The notes: generated by a model from the sequence alone, not told the origin. Counted from the stretch's first letter, positions 45,094 through 53,654 are shown. The stretch is DNA of 64,000 bases from Paenibacillus typhae (GCF_900099765.1 NZ_FNDX01000001.1:363880-427879); one strand, 5' to 3'. Made by a program: numbers and translations.

Positions 45094-46254
45094 ATGAACA
45101 TACAACAGCTCGGCCTGAAGCCCCCTTTAGGCTGGAACTCCTGGAACACCTTTACCTGGGACATTAATGAGCAGCTGATCCGGGAGGCCGCCGATACTTT
45201 TGTTGCTGAGGGGTACAAGGATGCCGGATATGAGTACATTGTAATTGATGACTGCTGGAGCCTGAAGGAAAGAGACACCGAGGGCAATCTGGTCGCCGAT
45301 CCCGAGAAATTCCCGAGCGGAATGAAGGCGCTTGCAGATTATATCCATTCCAAAGGGCTCAAATTCGGAATGTATTCCTGTGTAGGCACCCATACCTGCG
45401 CGGGGTATCCCGGCAGCTTCGAGCATGAATTTCAGGATGCGGCATTACTGGCAGCGTGGGGCGTGGATTTACTGAAATATGACTATTGCTTCAAGCCAAG
45501 ACATATTTCAGGGGAGCTGCTGTACAAACGCATGAGCCTGGCGCTTAAAAACTGCGGCAGAGATATCCTGTTCTCGGCATGCAACTGGGGCGAGGATAAT
45601 GTCTATCACTGGATCCGGGAATCAGGGGCGCACATGTACCGGTCTACAGAGGATATTCAGGACAGCTGGGAATCCATCAAGAAGCTTACCTTGTCCCAGC
45701 TGGATAAAGCGAGCACTACAGGCTCGTATTGTCATAATGATATGGATATGCTGGTGGTCGGTATGTATGGGGGCAGCAACAGCAGCTTTATCGGGAATCA
45801 GATCGGCGGCTGCAGCGATGCAGAATACAAGACCCATTTTTCACTGTGGTGTATGATGGGGTCTCCGCTGATGATCGGCAGCGATATCCGTTCAGCCAAT
45901 CAGGTCACCAAGGATATCCTTCTGAACAAGGATCTGCTCGCCATCAACCAGGATGCGGAGAGCCGCGGGGCCTACCGGATCAAGCCCGAGCCGCAGTGGT
46001 TCCATACAGATGATGTATTTATGCTGGTAAAAGTACTGGCAGACGGAGACCTAGCGATCGGCTTCTTCAATCTGAGTGACGGGCAAAGGGAAATTTCGTT
46101 ACAGTTCTGGGATGTCGGGCTCCCGTATGCGTCAGGGAAATCGTTGTCGTTATACGACTGCTGGGAACATAAAGAAATCGGTGTATTCAAAGAAAGATAT
46201 GCTCCTGTAGTTGCGGCCCATGACTGTCTGATCGTGCGGGCTAAACTGGTGTGA
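45094..46254 (+). CDS. GH27 alpha-galactosidase (or beta-L-arabinopyranosidase)
   Basis: This 386-residue clan GH-D TIM barrel starts with PPLGWNSWNTF and VIDDCWSL. The nucleophile is D130 (LLKYDYC), and the acid lies in RSTEDIQDSW (D190, or D187). The C-terminal beta domain is short. No signal peptide is present. The DDCW motif is kept as in alpha-galactosidases. GGGAAGCG precedes the ATG. It probably removes galactose or arabinopyranose side groups from hemicellulose oligosaccharides. Confidence 0.9.
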   Translation: MNIQQLGLKPPLGWNSWNTFTWDINEQLIREAADTFVAEGYKDAGYEYIVIDDCWSLKERDTEGNLVADPEKFPSGMKALADYIHSKGLKFGMYSCVGTHTCAGYPGSFEHEFQDAALLAAWGVDLLKYDYCFKPRHISGELLYKRMSLALKNCGRDILFSACNWGEDNVYHWIRESGAHMYRSTEDIQDSWESIKKLTLSQLDKASTTGSYCHNDMDMLVVGMYGGSNSSFIGNQIGGCSDAEYKTHFSLWCMMGSPLMIGSDIRSANQVTKDILLNKDLLAINQDAESRGAYRIKPEPQWFHTDDVFMLVKVLADGDLAIGFFNLSDGQREISLQFWDVGLPYASGKSLSLYDCWEHKEIGVFKERYAPVVAAHDCLIVRAKLV

Positions 46255-46261
46255 GGGCAGC

Positions 46262-46465
46262 ATGAATATGAACCGGATCTGCCGGACCTGCCGGGTTCCG
46301 CTAATGACGGACGATGTGGCCATTTACCTGAAGCTTGTAACACGGAACGCCAAGGACTTCCTGTGTATAGACTGTCTTGGCGAGCAGCTGAAATGCGGAC
46401 GCGGACCGATTGAGCAGCTGATCAAGTATTACCGGGATTCCGGAAAATGTGTGCTGTTCCGCTAA
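46262..46465 (+). CDS. Small protein with paired CxxC motifs (putative zinc-binding)
   Basis: This 67-residue protein carries CRTC near the N-terminus and CIDC mid-protein, plus two later cysteines. The layout suggests a small treble-clef or zinc-ribbon fold. It begins 8 bases after the GH27 stop and ends 4 bases into the convergent AraC 3' end. GAGGGC precedes the ATG; an ATG at 46268 is the alternative. Function is unknown; coupling to GH27 may be only positional. Confidence 0.65.
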   Translation: MNMNRICRTCRVPLMTDDVAIYLKLVTRNAKDFLCIDCLGEQLKCGRGPIEQLIKYYRDSGKCVLFR

Positions 46466-47262
46466 AGGACACGGTAAACTGATCTATACTCCGATGGAGT
46501 GTACGCGGTTGCTTTTTTGAACACCTTGGAGAAATATAACGGGTCCTGATAGCCGACAGAATAAGCTAATGACTTGACGGATAATTCAGAATGAATTAAC
46601 AGCTCACAGGCACGCTGAACCCGGAAGGCCGTCAGATAAGCGGATACGGAGAGGCCGTTAACTTCCTTAAACAGCCGGAACAGATAGCTGCGCTCAATCT
46701 TCACGTAATCGACTACATCAAGAACGGATAAGGAAGATTTCCAATAGTTGCTTTCGATGAATTCCTTTGCTGACAGTGCGTAATCTTTTTTGGACAAAGC
46801 CTGGGCACTCGGATAGTATTCCATATAATAGGACAATAGAAGCTGCAGACCTGCATCCGCACGCTCCCGTTCAAACGGCTCTGCTCCGGCAGTTTTAAAC
46901 AGTTGAAATAATGCCTCGAAGTTCTGCGGGGAAGCCTCCGTCACCGGATGGTCCGGTGTAATGCTGATCATCGACAGCAGACGGGAGGCTTCCGGCCCGC
47001 TAAACTCAATCCAGTAATACTCCCACGGGTCCTGGTGGTCAGGGTAATAATACACTTCCATGTGCGGAAAAATCATAAAGCTCTCGCCAGCTTTTAACGG
47101 AAAAGTAGCCTGAGGTGTCTTTAAATAGCCTTTGCCGCTGACAATATAATGCAGGGCATATACATCGCGGACTCCTGGTCCCCATTTATGCAGATTTGCC
47201 GGTTTGTATCCGTTACCTTTACTGATTGAACCTTCGGTGAAGCTGTAATACATAGTTTTCAT
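46462..47262 (-). CDS. AraC family transcriptional regulator with cupin domain
   Basis: This regulator of about 266 residues has a cupin sensor (VYALHYIVSGKGYLKT, FPLKAGESFMIFPHMEVYYYP) and a C-terminal double HTH (IERSYLFRLFKEVNGLS, DPLYFSKVFKKATAYTPSEYR). The start is ATG at 47262 with GGTG six bases upstream, or GTG at 47271 with AGGA five bases upstream. It converges on the GH27/small-protein operon. It may act at the AAAAGCAAC repeats before GH27. Confidence 0.88.
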   Translation of the reverse strand: MKTMYYSFTEGSISKGNGYKPANLHKWGPGVRDVYALHYIVSGKGYLKTPQATFPLKAGESFMIFPHMEVYYYPDHQDPWEYYWIEFSGPEASRLLSMISITPDHPVTEASPQNFEALFQLFKTAGAEPFERERADAGLQLLLSYYMEYYPSAQALSKKDYALSAKEFIESNYWKSSLSVLDVVDYVKIERSYLFRLFKEVNGLSVSAYLTAFRVQRACELLIHSELSVKSLAYSVGYQDPLYFSKVFKKATAYTPSEYRSVYRVL

Positions 47263-47327
47263 AGTCAGCACCTGTATCCTATCAAGTTATCCGTTAGAAT
47301 TTAACTATAATTGTACTATGCCAAAAA

Positions 47328-47351
47328 AAGCTGCGCAAAGATGCGCAGCTT
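47328..47351 (-). terminator. Terminator of the cytidine deaminase gene
   Basis: A perfect 10-bp stem AAGCTGCGCA/TGCGCAGCTT has a 4-base loop. Read on the minus strand it is followed by a T7 tract. Confidence 0.88.
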
Positions 47352-47373
47352 CATGCTTTTTATAAGTTGCTAA

Positions 47374-47772
47374 TTACATATCCAGATCAGTAAACGCATA
47401 GGGGAGCAAATCTCTCAGCTTCAGTTCCAATATATCCTGCTTGTTGTTGGTTAAGTATACCGGCATGTCCGGCGAGCAGAATTCGGCCATTACCTGTCTG
47501 CAGATACTGCAGGGCGGCAGGAAATCCTCCGTATCACCGGCTATAGCGATAGCCTTGAAATCACCTTTGGAGTAGCCGTTAGTAATTGCTGTGAAAAAAG
47601 CGGTCCGCTCAGCACAATTCGTTGCGCCAAAGGATACATTTTCTACGTTAACCCCGTTAATGACAGTTCCGTCCTTCAGCAGCAGTGCCGCACCGACCGG
47701 AAATTTGGAGTAGGGAATGTACGCCGCCTTTTTAACCTTGCGTGCGCTTTCCATCAATTGCTCTTTATCCAT
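47374..47772 (-). CDS. cdd: Cytidine deaminase
   Basis: This 132-residue homotetrameric-type cytidine deaminase has the zinc and catalytic motif NCAERTAFF (C and E) and the second zinc motif PPCSICRQVMAEF (two Cys). NVENVSFGATNCAE is the typical context. The length matches Gram-positive Cdd. It would convert cytidine to uridine in pyrimidine salvage. AAAAGGGTGG precedes the ATG. Confidence 0.95.
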   Translation of the reverse strand: MDKEQLMESARKVKKAAYIPYSKFPVGAALLLKDGTVINGVNVENVSFGATNCAERTAFFTAITNGYSKGDFKAIAIAGDTEDFLPPCSICRQVMAEFCSPDMPVYLTNNKQDILELKLRDLLPYAFTDLDM

Positions 47773-47964
47773 TCAAACCACCCTTTTCAATAAGAATGAA
47801 CCTGAAATGCCAGGTCCCCTTATCGCCAGCAAACAGCTGGCAGGACTTCTAATATTATAGACGTGCGGATTATTTGTCAATGTGAACCTGTGGACAGATG
47901 TATAGCGCTGTCTTAAGGCCAATCTATGTTTCCTCATGATGGAAATCTAACTTGACTGTCAGAA
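47773..47964. other. Gap upstream of cdd, left half
   Basis: The 302-base gap between cdd and the mutarotase gene is filled on the right by the repeat-rich promoter at 47965. In this left half I see only a GCCAGC-AAACA-GCTGGC hairpin at 47830-47846, probably within the cdd leader, and no ORF. Confidence 0.4.
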
Positions 47965-48034
47965 GTTTATTTTCGTTTATTTATCTTCAAAAAAGTTCAT
48001 TTATCTACTATAATGTTCAATATAGTTCATTTAT
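47965..48034 (+). promoter_or_regulatory. Rhamnose mutarotase promoter with 10-bp-phased GTTYA repeats
   Basis: TATAAT at 48009-48014 with TTCAAA at 47986-47991 (17-bp spacer) is a plausible promoter. GTTTA or GTTCA pentamers begin at 47965, 47975, 47995, 48015 and 48025, all on one 10-bp helical phase. Three extend to GTTYATTTAT. The longest copies, AGTTCATTTAT at 47994 and 48024, are 30 bp apart and flank the -10. Confidence 0.6.
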
Positions 48035-48074
48035 GTTTTTTTTATAAAACCAAACAGGTCTGGAGTGCTGAACA

Positions 48075-48389
48075 GTGATTAGAAAAGCGAGCATTATGCG
48101 TGTTTACCCGGATTGTTATGACGAATACAAGCGCCGCCATGATGAGCTGTGGCCGGAGATGGCTGAAGAGCTGAGAAACCACGGCTCACACAACTATTCT
48201 ATTTTTCTTGACGAAGAAACCGGTAATCTGTTTGCCTACGTGGAGATCGAGGACGAAGCCAAGTGGGATCAGATGTCCCAGACCGAGATCTGCCGGAAGT
48301 GGTGGGTGTACATGGAGCCGCTGATGGAGACCAATCCGGATAACAGCCCGGTGTCCAAGAGCCTGAAGGAAGTCTTTTACCTGAAATAG
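48075..48389 (+). CDS. rhaM: L-rhamnose mutarotase
   Basis: This 104-residue dimeric mutarotase interconverts rhamnose anomers. The family landmarks are [31 protein letters not shown] and [12 protein letters not shown] near the C-terminus. GTG start has GGAG upstream at a spacing near 12. It stands alone here, without rhamnose isomerase or kinase, under an unusual repeat-rich promoter. Confidence 0.93.
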   Translation: MIRKASIMRVYPDCYDEYKRRHDELWPEMAEELRNHGSHNYSIFLDEETGNLFAYVEIEDEAKWDQMSQTEICRKWWVYMEPLMETNPDNSPVSKSLKEVFYLK

Positions 48390-48747
48390 CAGGTTTGTAT
48401 AGCTTTGAATGCTTTTATATTAGAAGACCTTGTCATGTAAAAATTCTTAGTGTTAATCGGTCAGCTGAAACAATTCGGCTGGCTAATTTACATTGGGGGT
48501 GAGCGGGACGGCGGTGCTGTGGCAGGCGGAGGGAGATAAGATGAGGTGTGTGAAATGAGAGGTAACAATGCCTCTGATTTACGGTCTTGATAAATTCAAC
48601 CTTCCTCACTGTTTCTCTACTCCATAATATTTAGCTAATCTTTAGGTTCAGCTTAGACAGCATTAAGATTGCCGGGGTACAGTTGTAACAAAACCAGCAG
48701 TCGGCGGGCTCCGGCTGCCAGGTTGTTAATGGAGCAGGAGGAGGCAG
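48390..48747 (+). other. 358-base gap between rhaM and the AI-2E-family gene
   Basis: No ORF of worth is seen. An AGAGG/CCTCT hairpin lies near 48560-48576. The right part carries the 11-bp repeat box described at 48630 and a TACAGT-like -10 near 48678. No clear terminator for rhaM was found. Confidence 0.45.
48630..48668 (+). promoter_or_regulatory. Four hexamers at exact 11-bp spacing (OmpR/PhoB-type box)
   Basis: TTTAGC (48630), TTTAGG (48641), CTTAGA (48652) and TTAAGA (48663) are spaced 11 bp apart with 5-bp gaps, the format of PhoP/PhoB-class response-regulator boxes. A related triplet lies before the OmpR-type regulator at 52452-52479. I infer that this regulator controls the AI-2E/Asp23 pair. 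Confidence 0.55.
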
Positions 48748-49842
48748 ATGAAGCAGCTGAACAAATTTTTAACGATAGGAAAGGCCATACTGCTGGTTCT
48801 GCTCATTGTATATGTAGGGTCATTGGTCGATTTTATCTTTGAACCGTTAAAATCACTGACCGGAGTAATTTTGATTCCGGTGCTGCTGGCGGTGTTTTTC
48901 TATTATTTATTGCGGCCGCTGCTGCCGCTGATGGAGCGCTGGAAGATCAGGCGCTGGAAGCTGAAGCGGACGCAGGCCATTCTGTTGATCTACCTGGTAC
49001 TCGGAGTACTGCTGATCGGATTTTTTGGCGGAGTTTGGCCTCCGCTGAAGTCGCAGCTGCTGACACTGGTGCAAAATGCCCCGCAGCTGTTCGATTCCGT
49101 AAATGAAAAAATCACCGAGCTGCAGCAATCGGGCTTTTTCGCCAAGCTGTTCCCCGAGGATTTCAGCCTGCTGTCCCAGTTAAATGACTATTTGAGCCAG
49201 GGCTTTACTTTGCTGACCAGCTATGTGTCCGGACTGTTTTCAGCAGTGTCCAATCTGGCAATCATTCTGTTCACCTTTCCGATCCTGCTGTTCTATATGC
49301 TTAAGGAAGGGGACAAGTTCGGCAAAACCTTTGTTAAAATGGTACCCAGGCGTTTCCGGGAGCGGGTAGGCATGATTACAGGTGAAATCGACGGCGCACT
49401 GAGTAACTACATTGTGAGCAGAGTCATCGTCAATCTGGCACTTGGCGTACTGATGTATCTTGGTTTCTTAATGATCGGGCTGCCTTATGCCCTCGTACTG
49501 ACGCTGATTGCCTTCATAATGAACTTTATTCCTTTTTTCGGAGCGATCATTTCCTCGATTCCGATCGTAATCATCGGCCTGACCGTCTCGCCAATGGTCG
49601 GCTTATGGTCACTCATCATCATTTTGCTTGCCCAGCAGATCCAGGATAATATTATCTCACCGCTGGTTTTTGGCAAAAGCCTCGACATTCATCCGATTAC
49701 AACAACGGTGCTTGTACTGGGCGTTGGGAATTTCTTCGGCATTATCGGTATGCTGATTATTATCCCTGTGTACATGGTAATCAAGATTATATCCAGGCAT
49801 ACATACCAGCTGTTTCTCAAGGAGAAATGGGAGGGACTGTAG
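48748..49842 (+). CDS. AI-2E family transporter (TqsA/YdiK-like membrane protein)
   Basis: This 364-residue membrane protein has about eight hydrophobic segments. The family region near the C-terminus (LQDNIISPLVFGKSL-type; QQIQDNIISPLVFGKSL here) and the DGALSNYIVSRVIVNL stretch are diagnostic. Family members export diverse small solutes or ions; AI-2 transport should not be assumed. GGAGGAGG precedes the ATG. Confidence 0.9.
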   Translation: MKQLNKFLTIGKAILLVLLIVYVGSLVDFIFEPLKSLTGVILIPVLLAVFFYYLLRPLLPLMERWKIRRWKLKRTQAILLIYLVLGVLLIGFFGGVWPPLKSQLLTLVQNAPQLFDSVNEKITELQQSGFFAKLFPEDFSLLSQLNDYLSQGFTLLTSYVSGLFSAVSNLAIILFTFPILLFYMLKEGDKFGKTFVKMVPRRFRERVGMITGEIDGALSNYIVSRVIVNLALGVLMYLGFLMIGLPYALVLTLIAFIMNFIPFFGAIISSIPIVIIGLTVSPMVGLWSLIIILLAQQIQDNIISPLVFGKSLDIHPITTTVLVLGVGNFFGIIGMLIIIPVYMVIKIISRHTYQLFLKEKWEGL

Positions 49843-49870
49843 GCATTTGAGAGCTGGAGGAGGAAGCAGA

Positions 49871-50218
49871 ATGAATCAACCGGAAAAAGACGTAGCTTGT
49901 GCAGGAAAGCTGACGGTGTCACATCAGGTTATATCGAAGATAGCCGGTATGGCTGTCCAGGAGGCAGAGGCGGTTCAGGCTCTTGTGGAAGGCAGTACTA
50001 AACGCAAAAAGCGGGAGGAATTCTACAAAGCGATTAAGGTAAAAATCAGCGGGAGTGAGCTGTCGGTAGACCTGTCTCCGATTATTACGCTGGGCACTCC
50101 GCTACACCAGCTTGCCCAGCTCCTGCAGCAGAGCATCAAGAGCCGGATTGAAAGGCTGACGGGGCTGCAGGTAACCGTGGTGAATGTAACGGTGGTCGGA
50201 GTTGTGGCAGCACAGTAA
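49871..50218 (+). CDS. Asp23/Gls24 family envelope stress protein
   Basis: This 115-residue protein has an Asp23 domain with SHQVISKIAGMAVQEAEAV and a C-terminal VTVVNVTVVGVV strand. Family members associate with the membrane and envelope stress. ATG at 49871 follows GGAGGAGGAAG; an upstream TTG at 49847 precedes that ribosome site. It begins 28 bases after the AI-2E-family stop and is likely cotranscribed. Confidence 0.9.
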   Translation: MNQPEKDVACAGKLTVSHQVISKIAGMAVQEAEAVQALVEGSTKRKKREEFYKAIKVKISGSELSVDLSPIITLGTPLHQLAQLLQQSIKSRIERLTGLQVTVVNVTVVGVVAAQ

Positions 50219-50236
50219 TGCACTGGTCATGAAGCA

Positions 50237-50290
50237 GAAAAAAAGCGGCAGTTCAAGGATGAAGGATTCTCCTTGGCTGCCGCTTTTGCT
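50237..50290. terminator. Bidirectional terminator between Asp23 and histidine kinase
   Basis: AAAAGCGGCAG/CTGCCGCTTTT arms with an inner CAAGGA/TCCTTG stem, with A-rich and T-rich flanks. Confidence 0.88.
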
Positions 50291-50302
50291 GTGCCTGCGG
50301 TT

Positions 50303-51730
50303 TTATTCAGATATAGTGAGGGTGAACACAGTTGCTTCCTGCCTGGAGCTGGTCAGGACCAGAGTTCCGCCCATCCGCTCCGTATTCTTCCTGGCAATAG
50401 CGAGTCCCAGGCCAGTCCCGCCGGAGGCGGTTCTTGCTTCATCGCCCCGCACAAACGGATCAAAAATGGTCGACCTCAGCTCTTTGGGGATGCCGACTCC
50501 ATTATCGGCGATTTCTATGACTACAGCACCCGGCCTTGAAGTCAGCCCGACCCGCAGCGTCGTACCCGGCGGATTGTACTCAAGCGCATTATCGATCAGA
50601 TTCTGCACTACCCGTGACAGCAGCTCGGGATCGAACTGGGCAAAGATATCGTCATCGGGTACTTCAAGCCGCAGGATGAACTGCTTCTGTTCGATTTCCC
50701 CGTAGGCGCCGGCAATAATCTCACGCAGGAAATCGCCAAGCTCATGGCGGCCCATTTTCAGCAAAAAATCAGGTGAGTCCGTCTTGAGCAGCTCCATCAT
50801 ATTCTGGATCAGCCTGGTGACCTGGAAAGACTTGTTGTAAATGTAGAGCAAATATTTCCGCTGCCGCTCGGCGTCCTCAACCCGGCCTTCGTACAAAGCC
50901 TGCGCGTAGCCCTGGATACTGGTAATCGGCGTTTTGAGATCATGGGACAGATCCATAATCATCCGCTGCTTACTGTCTTCGGCCCGCTGCTTGGCAATGG
51001 TGGTCCGCTCAATCATGTCCGCCATATAATTGAAGGTTTCGGCCATCTGCTCAAATTCCTTCTCGGCATGAACCGTCAGGCGGGTGCTGTAATTCCCCTG
51101 GATCATTTCCTTGAGTCCTTGAATAATCGTTTTCAGCGGCTTCAGAATACGGCGGGCCACAGAATAGCTGTACGTAATAACCAGCAGCAGAAGCAGCATA
51201 GCACCAAGCATAATATAAAAGGTTACCGACTGATTGAAATGCGTCATGAAGGCATAGCTGTTAATTGTAATTTCAACGCGGTCACGGGGCAGCTTCAGCA
51301 GCAGCCAGCCTGAGGCTCCATTCTGCGGATATTCAGCCAGTGACACGTAGTAAGGCTGACCCGGATCATTCTCAAGCAGCTTGTACAGCTGCTCTTCCGT
51401 ATAGCCCTGCGGCTCATCATGCTTACTGCCGATCACCTCGCGGACCGTCTTGCTGCTGTCCAGCACCTCAAGCCAGCCTTCGCTGCGCAGCAGCTTGGCC
51501 GTTTCCGGCCCGCTTTGCGGATTGTCCAGATACCGGCTGGCCTGCGTCTTCAGATCCGGATCTGCAAGCTGATAATCCTGAAGCTTCTGGGCGACATCCA
51601 GCTGCATGAAGGCATACGTGCCGAATATAATGATCATCACTGTAAACAGTACAATGAGCAGAAACTTCAGAAAATCAATTGCCAGCGATGCCTGCAGCGG
51701 CCGCTGCTGTCTAGTTTTCCGCAGGCGCAT
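50303..51730 (-). CDS. Sensor histidine kinase with HAMP domain (OmpR-type system)
   Basis: This kinase of about 475 residues has TM1 near residues 19-41, an extracellular region of about 125 residues and TM2 near 170-195. HAMP (SVARRILKPLKTIIQGLKEM) is followed by HisKA with phosphoacceptor in DLSHDLKTPITSIQG and HATPase (NLIDNALEY, DNGVGIP, GGTGLGLAI). ATG at 51730 overlaps the 3' end of the regulator gene by 20 bases; TTG at 51745 is the alternative. It pairs with the regulator at 51711. Confidence 0.9.
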   Translation of the reverse strand: MRLRKTRQQRPLQASLAIDFLKFLLIVLFTVMIIIFGTYAFMQLDVAQKLQDYQLADPDLKTQASRYLDNPQSGPETAKLLRSEGWLEVLDSSKTVREVIGSKHDEPQGYTEEQLYKLLENDPGQPYYVSLAEYPQNGASGWLLLKLPRDRVEITINSYAFMTHFNQSVTFYIMLGAMLLLLLVITYSYSVARRILKPLKTIIQGLKEMIQGNYSTRLTVHAEKEFEQMAETFNYMADMIERTTIAKQRAEDSKQRMIMDLSHDLKTPITSIQGYAQALYEGRVEDAERQRKYLLYIYNKSFQVTRLIQNMMELLKTDSPDFLLKMGRHELGDFLREIIAGAYGEIEQKQFILRLEVPDDDIFAQFDPELLSRVVQNLIDNALEYNPPGTTLRVGLTSRPGAVVIEIADNGVGIPKELRSTIFDPFVRGDEARTASGGTGLGLAIARKNTERMGGTLVLTSSRQEATVFTLTISE

Positions 51731-52421
51731 TGATTTTGTACCCAAGTCCGCGGATCGTTTTCAGATATTCCGGCTTTTTGGAATCACGTTCAATTTTCTC
51801 GCGGATGTTGCTGATATGCACCATGATGCTGTTGTCCTCGTACATGTAGAAATCCTCCCACACAGCTTCATAAATCCGCTTGCGGGTAAAGACCCGGCCC
51901 GGCTCCTCCATCATCAGCTTGAGAATTTTGTATTCGGTAGAGGTCAGCATTACCGGTTCGCCGGATACATACAGCACACACTCCTTCAGATCCAGAGTAA
52001 GCGCACCGAGTACAAGCTGCTTGGCTTCGGGCTCCGGCGGAGGTGCAGGCACATCAAAATGATGGACCCGGCGCAGCAGGGCGTTCACTCTCGCAACAAC
52101 CTCCAGCGGATTGAAGGGCTTGGCGATATAGTCGTCGGCACCAAGCTCAAGCCCCAGAATTTTGTCATGATCCTGGCTTTTGGCCGACAGGAACAGTACG
52201 GGGAAGTGGTGCGATCCGCGGATGCTCTTCAGCAGCTGGAGCCCGTCCATCCCCGGCATCATAATATCGAGTATCGCCAGATCGACCGGCTGCTCCCTGA
52301 TTTTTTGCTGGGCCTCCACACCGGAGGAAGCGCTCAGAATATGGTAGTCTTTTTCAAGATAAAGCTGCAGTAATTCAACAATTTCAGGCTCGTCATCAGC
52401 AATCAGTATCGTATATATAAT
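51711..52421 (-). CDS. OmpR/PhoB-family response regulator with apparent ATT start
   Basis: This response regulator of 236 residues has a receiver (IIYTILIADDEPE, D52 in LDIMMPGMDG, AKPFNP) and a winged-helix DNA-binding domain (VMLTSTEYKILKLMM, SIMVHISNIREKI). The normal-length frame has no ATG, GTG or TTG at its beginning; an in-frame TGA lies two codons before ATT at 52421. AGGGGTG lies 6 bases before that ATT. The first GTG, at 52319, would delete the acidic pocket. An ATG at 52425 is in another frame and would join this one if the TATATATA tract had one more TA. Start choice is therefore ATT, or there is a frameshift. Confidence 0.85.
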   Translation of the reverse strand: MIYTILIADDEPEIVELLQLYLEKDYHILSASSGVEAQQKIREQPVDLAILDIMMPGMDGLQLLKSIRGSHHFPVLFLSAKSQDHDKILGLELGADDYIAKPFNPLEVVARVNALLRRVHHFDVPAPPPEPEAKQLVLGALTLDLKECVLYVSGEPVMLTSTEYKILKLMMEEPGRVFTRKRIYEAVWEDFYMYEDNSIMVHISNIREKIERDSKKPEYLKTIRGLGYKINAPAEN

Positions 52422-52451
52422 CCATCACCCCTGGCCAGTATAGCGGTCTAA

Positions 52452-52479
52452 TCTTTATCTATTCTAAACCCAATCTAAG
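52452..52479 (-). promoter_or_regulatory. Three 11-bp-spaced hexamers upstream of the regulator
   Basis: On the coding (minus) strand CTTAGA (52479-52474), TTTAGA (52468-52463) and TAAAGA (52457-52452) are 11 bp apart. They lie just upstream of a TATACT -10 (52442-52437). The motif matches the box at 48630-48668. Autoregulation is inferred. Confidence 0.55.
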
Positions 52480-52504
52480 GTTTGGATAAAGTTTTGGCCG
52501 ACGG

Positions 52505-53353
52505 CTATCCGCCGAGCACCTCTTTTCTCAGGTTCAGCAGCCACTCTGCCGATTGCTTCATGTACGCCAGCTGATCCTGCGCGCCGAAATGCTCGATGAC
52601 AAAGGTGTCATCATAACCGCTTTTGAGCAAGTAAGTAACCAGCTCCTTCATCGGGATACAGCCGCCTCCCGCAGGTACCGCATACATGGCCCGGCCGTCC
52701 ACGGTCAGCTTGGGCTCCTCACCCGGGTGAACCTCAAACGTCCGGTCCTTGCAGTGGACATAGCCGATATAAGGCTTGCACCGGCTGTATGCTTCCAGCA
52801 CATCTTCTCCGCTGTACAGAAAATTCCCGGTATCAAAGAAGCAGGACAGCTCCGGTATTTCCTCTACAAAAGACAGCAGCTGCGCTGTTGTGGCAAACGG
52901 TGCCCTGGAATCATCGAAATCCTCCATTCCAACGGTAATGCCAAGCGGCCTGGCAGCTGCGCACATGGCGGCTACGCTATCCTTCATTGACTGCACACAT
53001 TGCTGATATTCTCTGGAAGCCGGGTCCGTTTCATGCGACTCCAGAAAGCCCGGAATAACCAGCACACGCGAAGCCCCGGCCCTTCTGGCCATAGACAGAA
53101 AGGAGGTGATCTGCTCCTTCACTTCACTGCTGGTGATGTGGCCAAAGTCAAAAAAGCCGTACATGCAGCTTACCGTCAGTCCGGTCTTCGTAATCAGGCT
53201 CAGGATAGAGTCTTCCTCTGCCTTAAAGCGGTCTGCGTCCAGCTCGAGTGCGTCAATTCCGAAGCTTTTGACGAGTGTACAGATTTCCTCCAGGCTCATG
53301 CTGCTCTGGCCGGCTGCTTCACGGATATGCTCATAGAATACAGATAGCTTCAT
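52505..53353 (-). CDS. Sugar phosphate isomerase/epimerase-like TIM barrel (AP endonuclease family 2)
   Basis: This 282-residue protein has the xylose-isomerase-like TIM barrel with metal-site motifs VGMEDFDDS, CFFDTGNFLY, GYVHCKDR and FVIEHFG. It resembles IolE/IolI and sugar epimerases. Its substrate is unknown; the metal residues are complete. AAGGAGAAAC precedes the ATG. A cre-like site upstream suggests catabolic control. Confidence 0.82.
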   Translation of the reverse strand: MKLSVFYEHIREAAGQSSMSLEEICTLVKSFGIDALELDADRFKAEEDSILSLITKTGLTVSCMYGFFDFGHITSSEVKEQITSFLSMARRAGASRVLVIPGFLESHETDPASREYQQCVQSMKDSVAAMCAAARPLGITVGMEDFDDSRAPFATTAQLLSFVEEIPELSCFFDTGNFLYSGEDVLEAYSRCKPYIGYVHCKDRTFEVHPGEEPKLTVDGRAMYAVPAGGGCIPMKELVTYLLKSGYDDTFVIEHFGAQDQLAYMKQSAEWLLNLRKEVLGG

Positions 53354-53654
53354 CGCTGTTTCTCCTTGTAAAAATGGAATGTTTTATGCGGATAAATCGC
53401 TTTCAAAATTTGGGTAAGCAGGCACTTCGCCGATCTTCTTAAATCTATGCTCCTGCCAAAGCATTGTCAACAAGCCGGGTGGACAGCCTTGGCCGGATTG
53501 CTGTCATATTGTCGCCGGAAAGGATATAGAATGCAAAGGGGGTGGAAATAAAGCGGTTTCGTTACCGCAGCTCCCGCTGTCGCAATGATTTCAAAGGCAC
53601 GTTACGCGCGGCGTGTATTGAAATAAGCAGCTATCCGAAAACTTTAGGAGGAAT
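53354..53654. promoter_or_regulatory. Divergent promoter gap between isomerase and GH16 genes
   Basis: The 301-base gap holds a cre-like ATAAATCGCTTTCAA at 53392-53406 (13 of 15 in reverse orientation), close to the isomerase start. A weaker one (about 12 of 15) near 53546 faces the GH16 gene. No small gene is visible. Confidence 0.4.
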
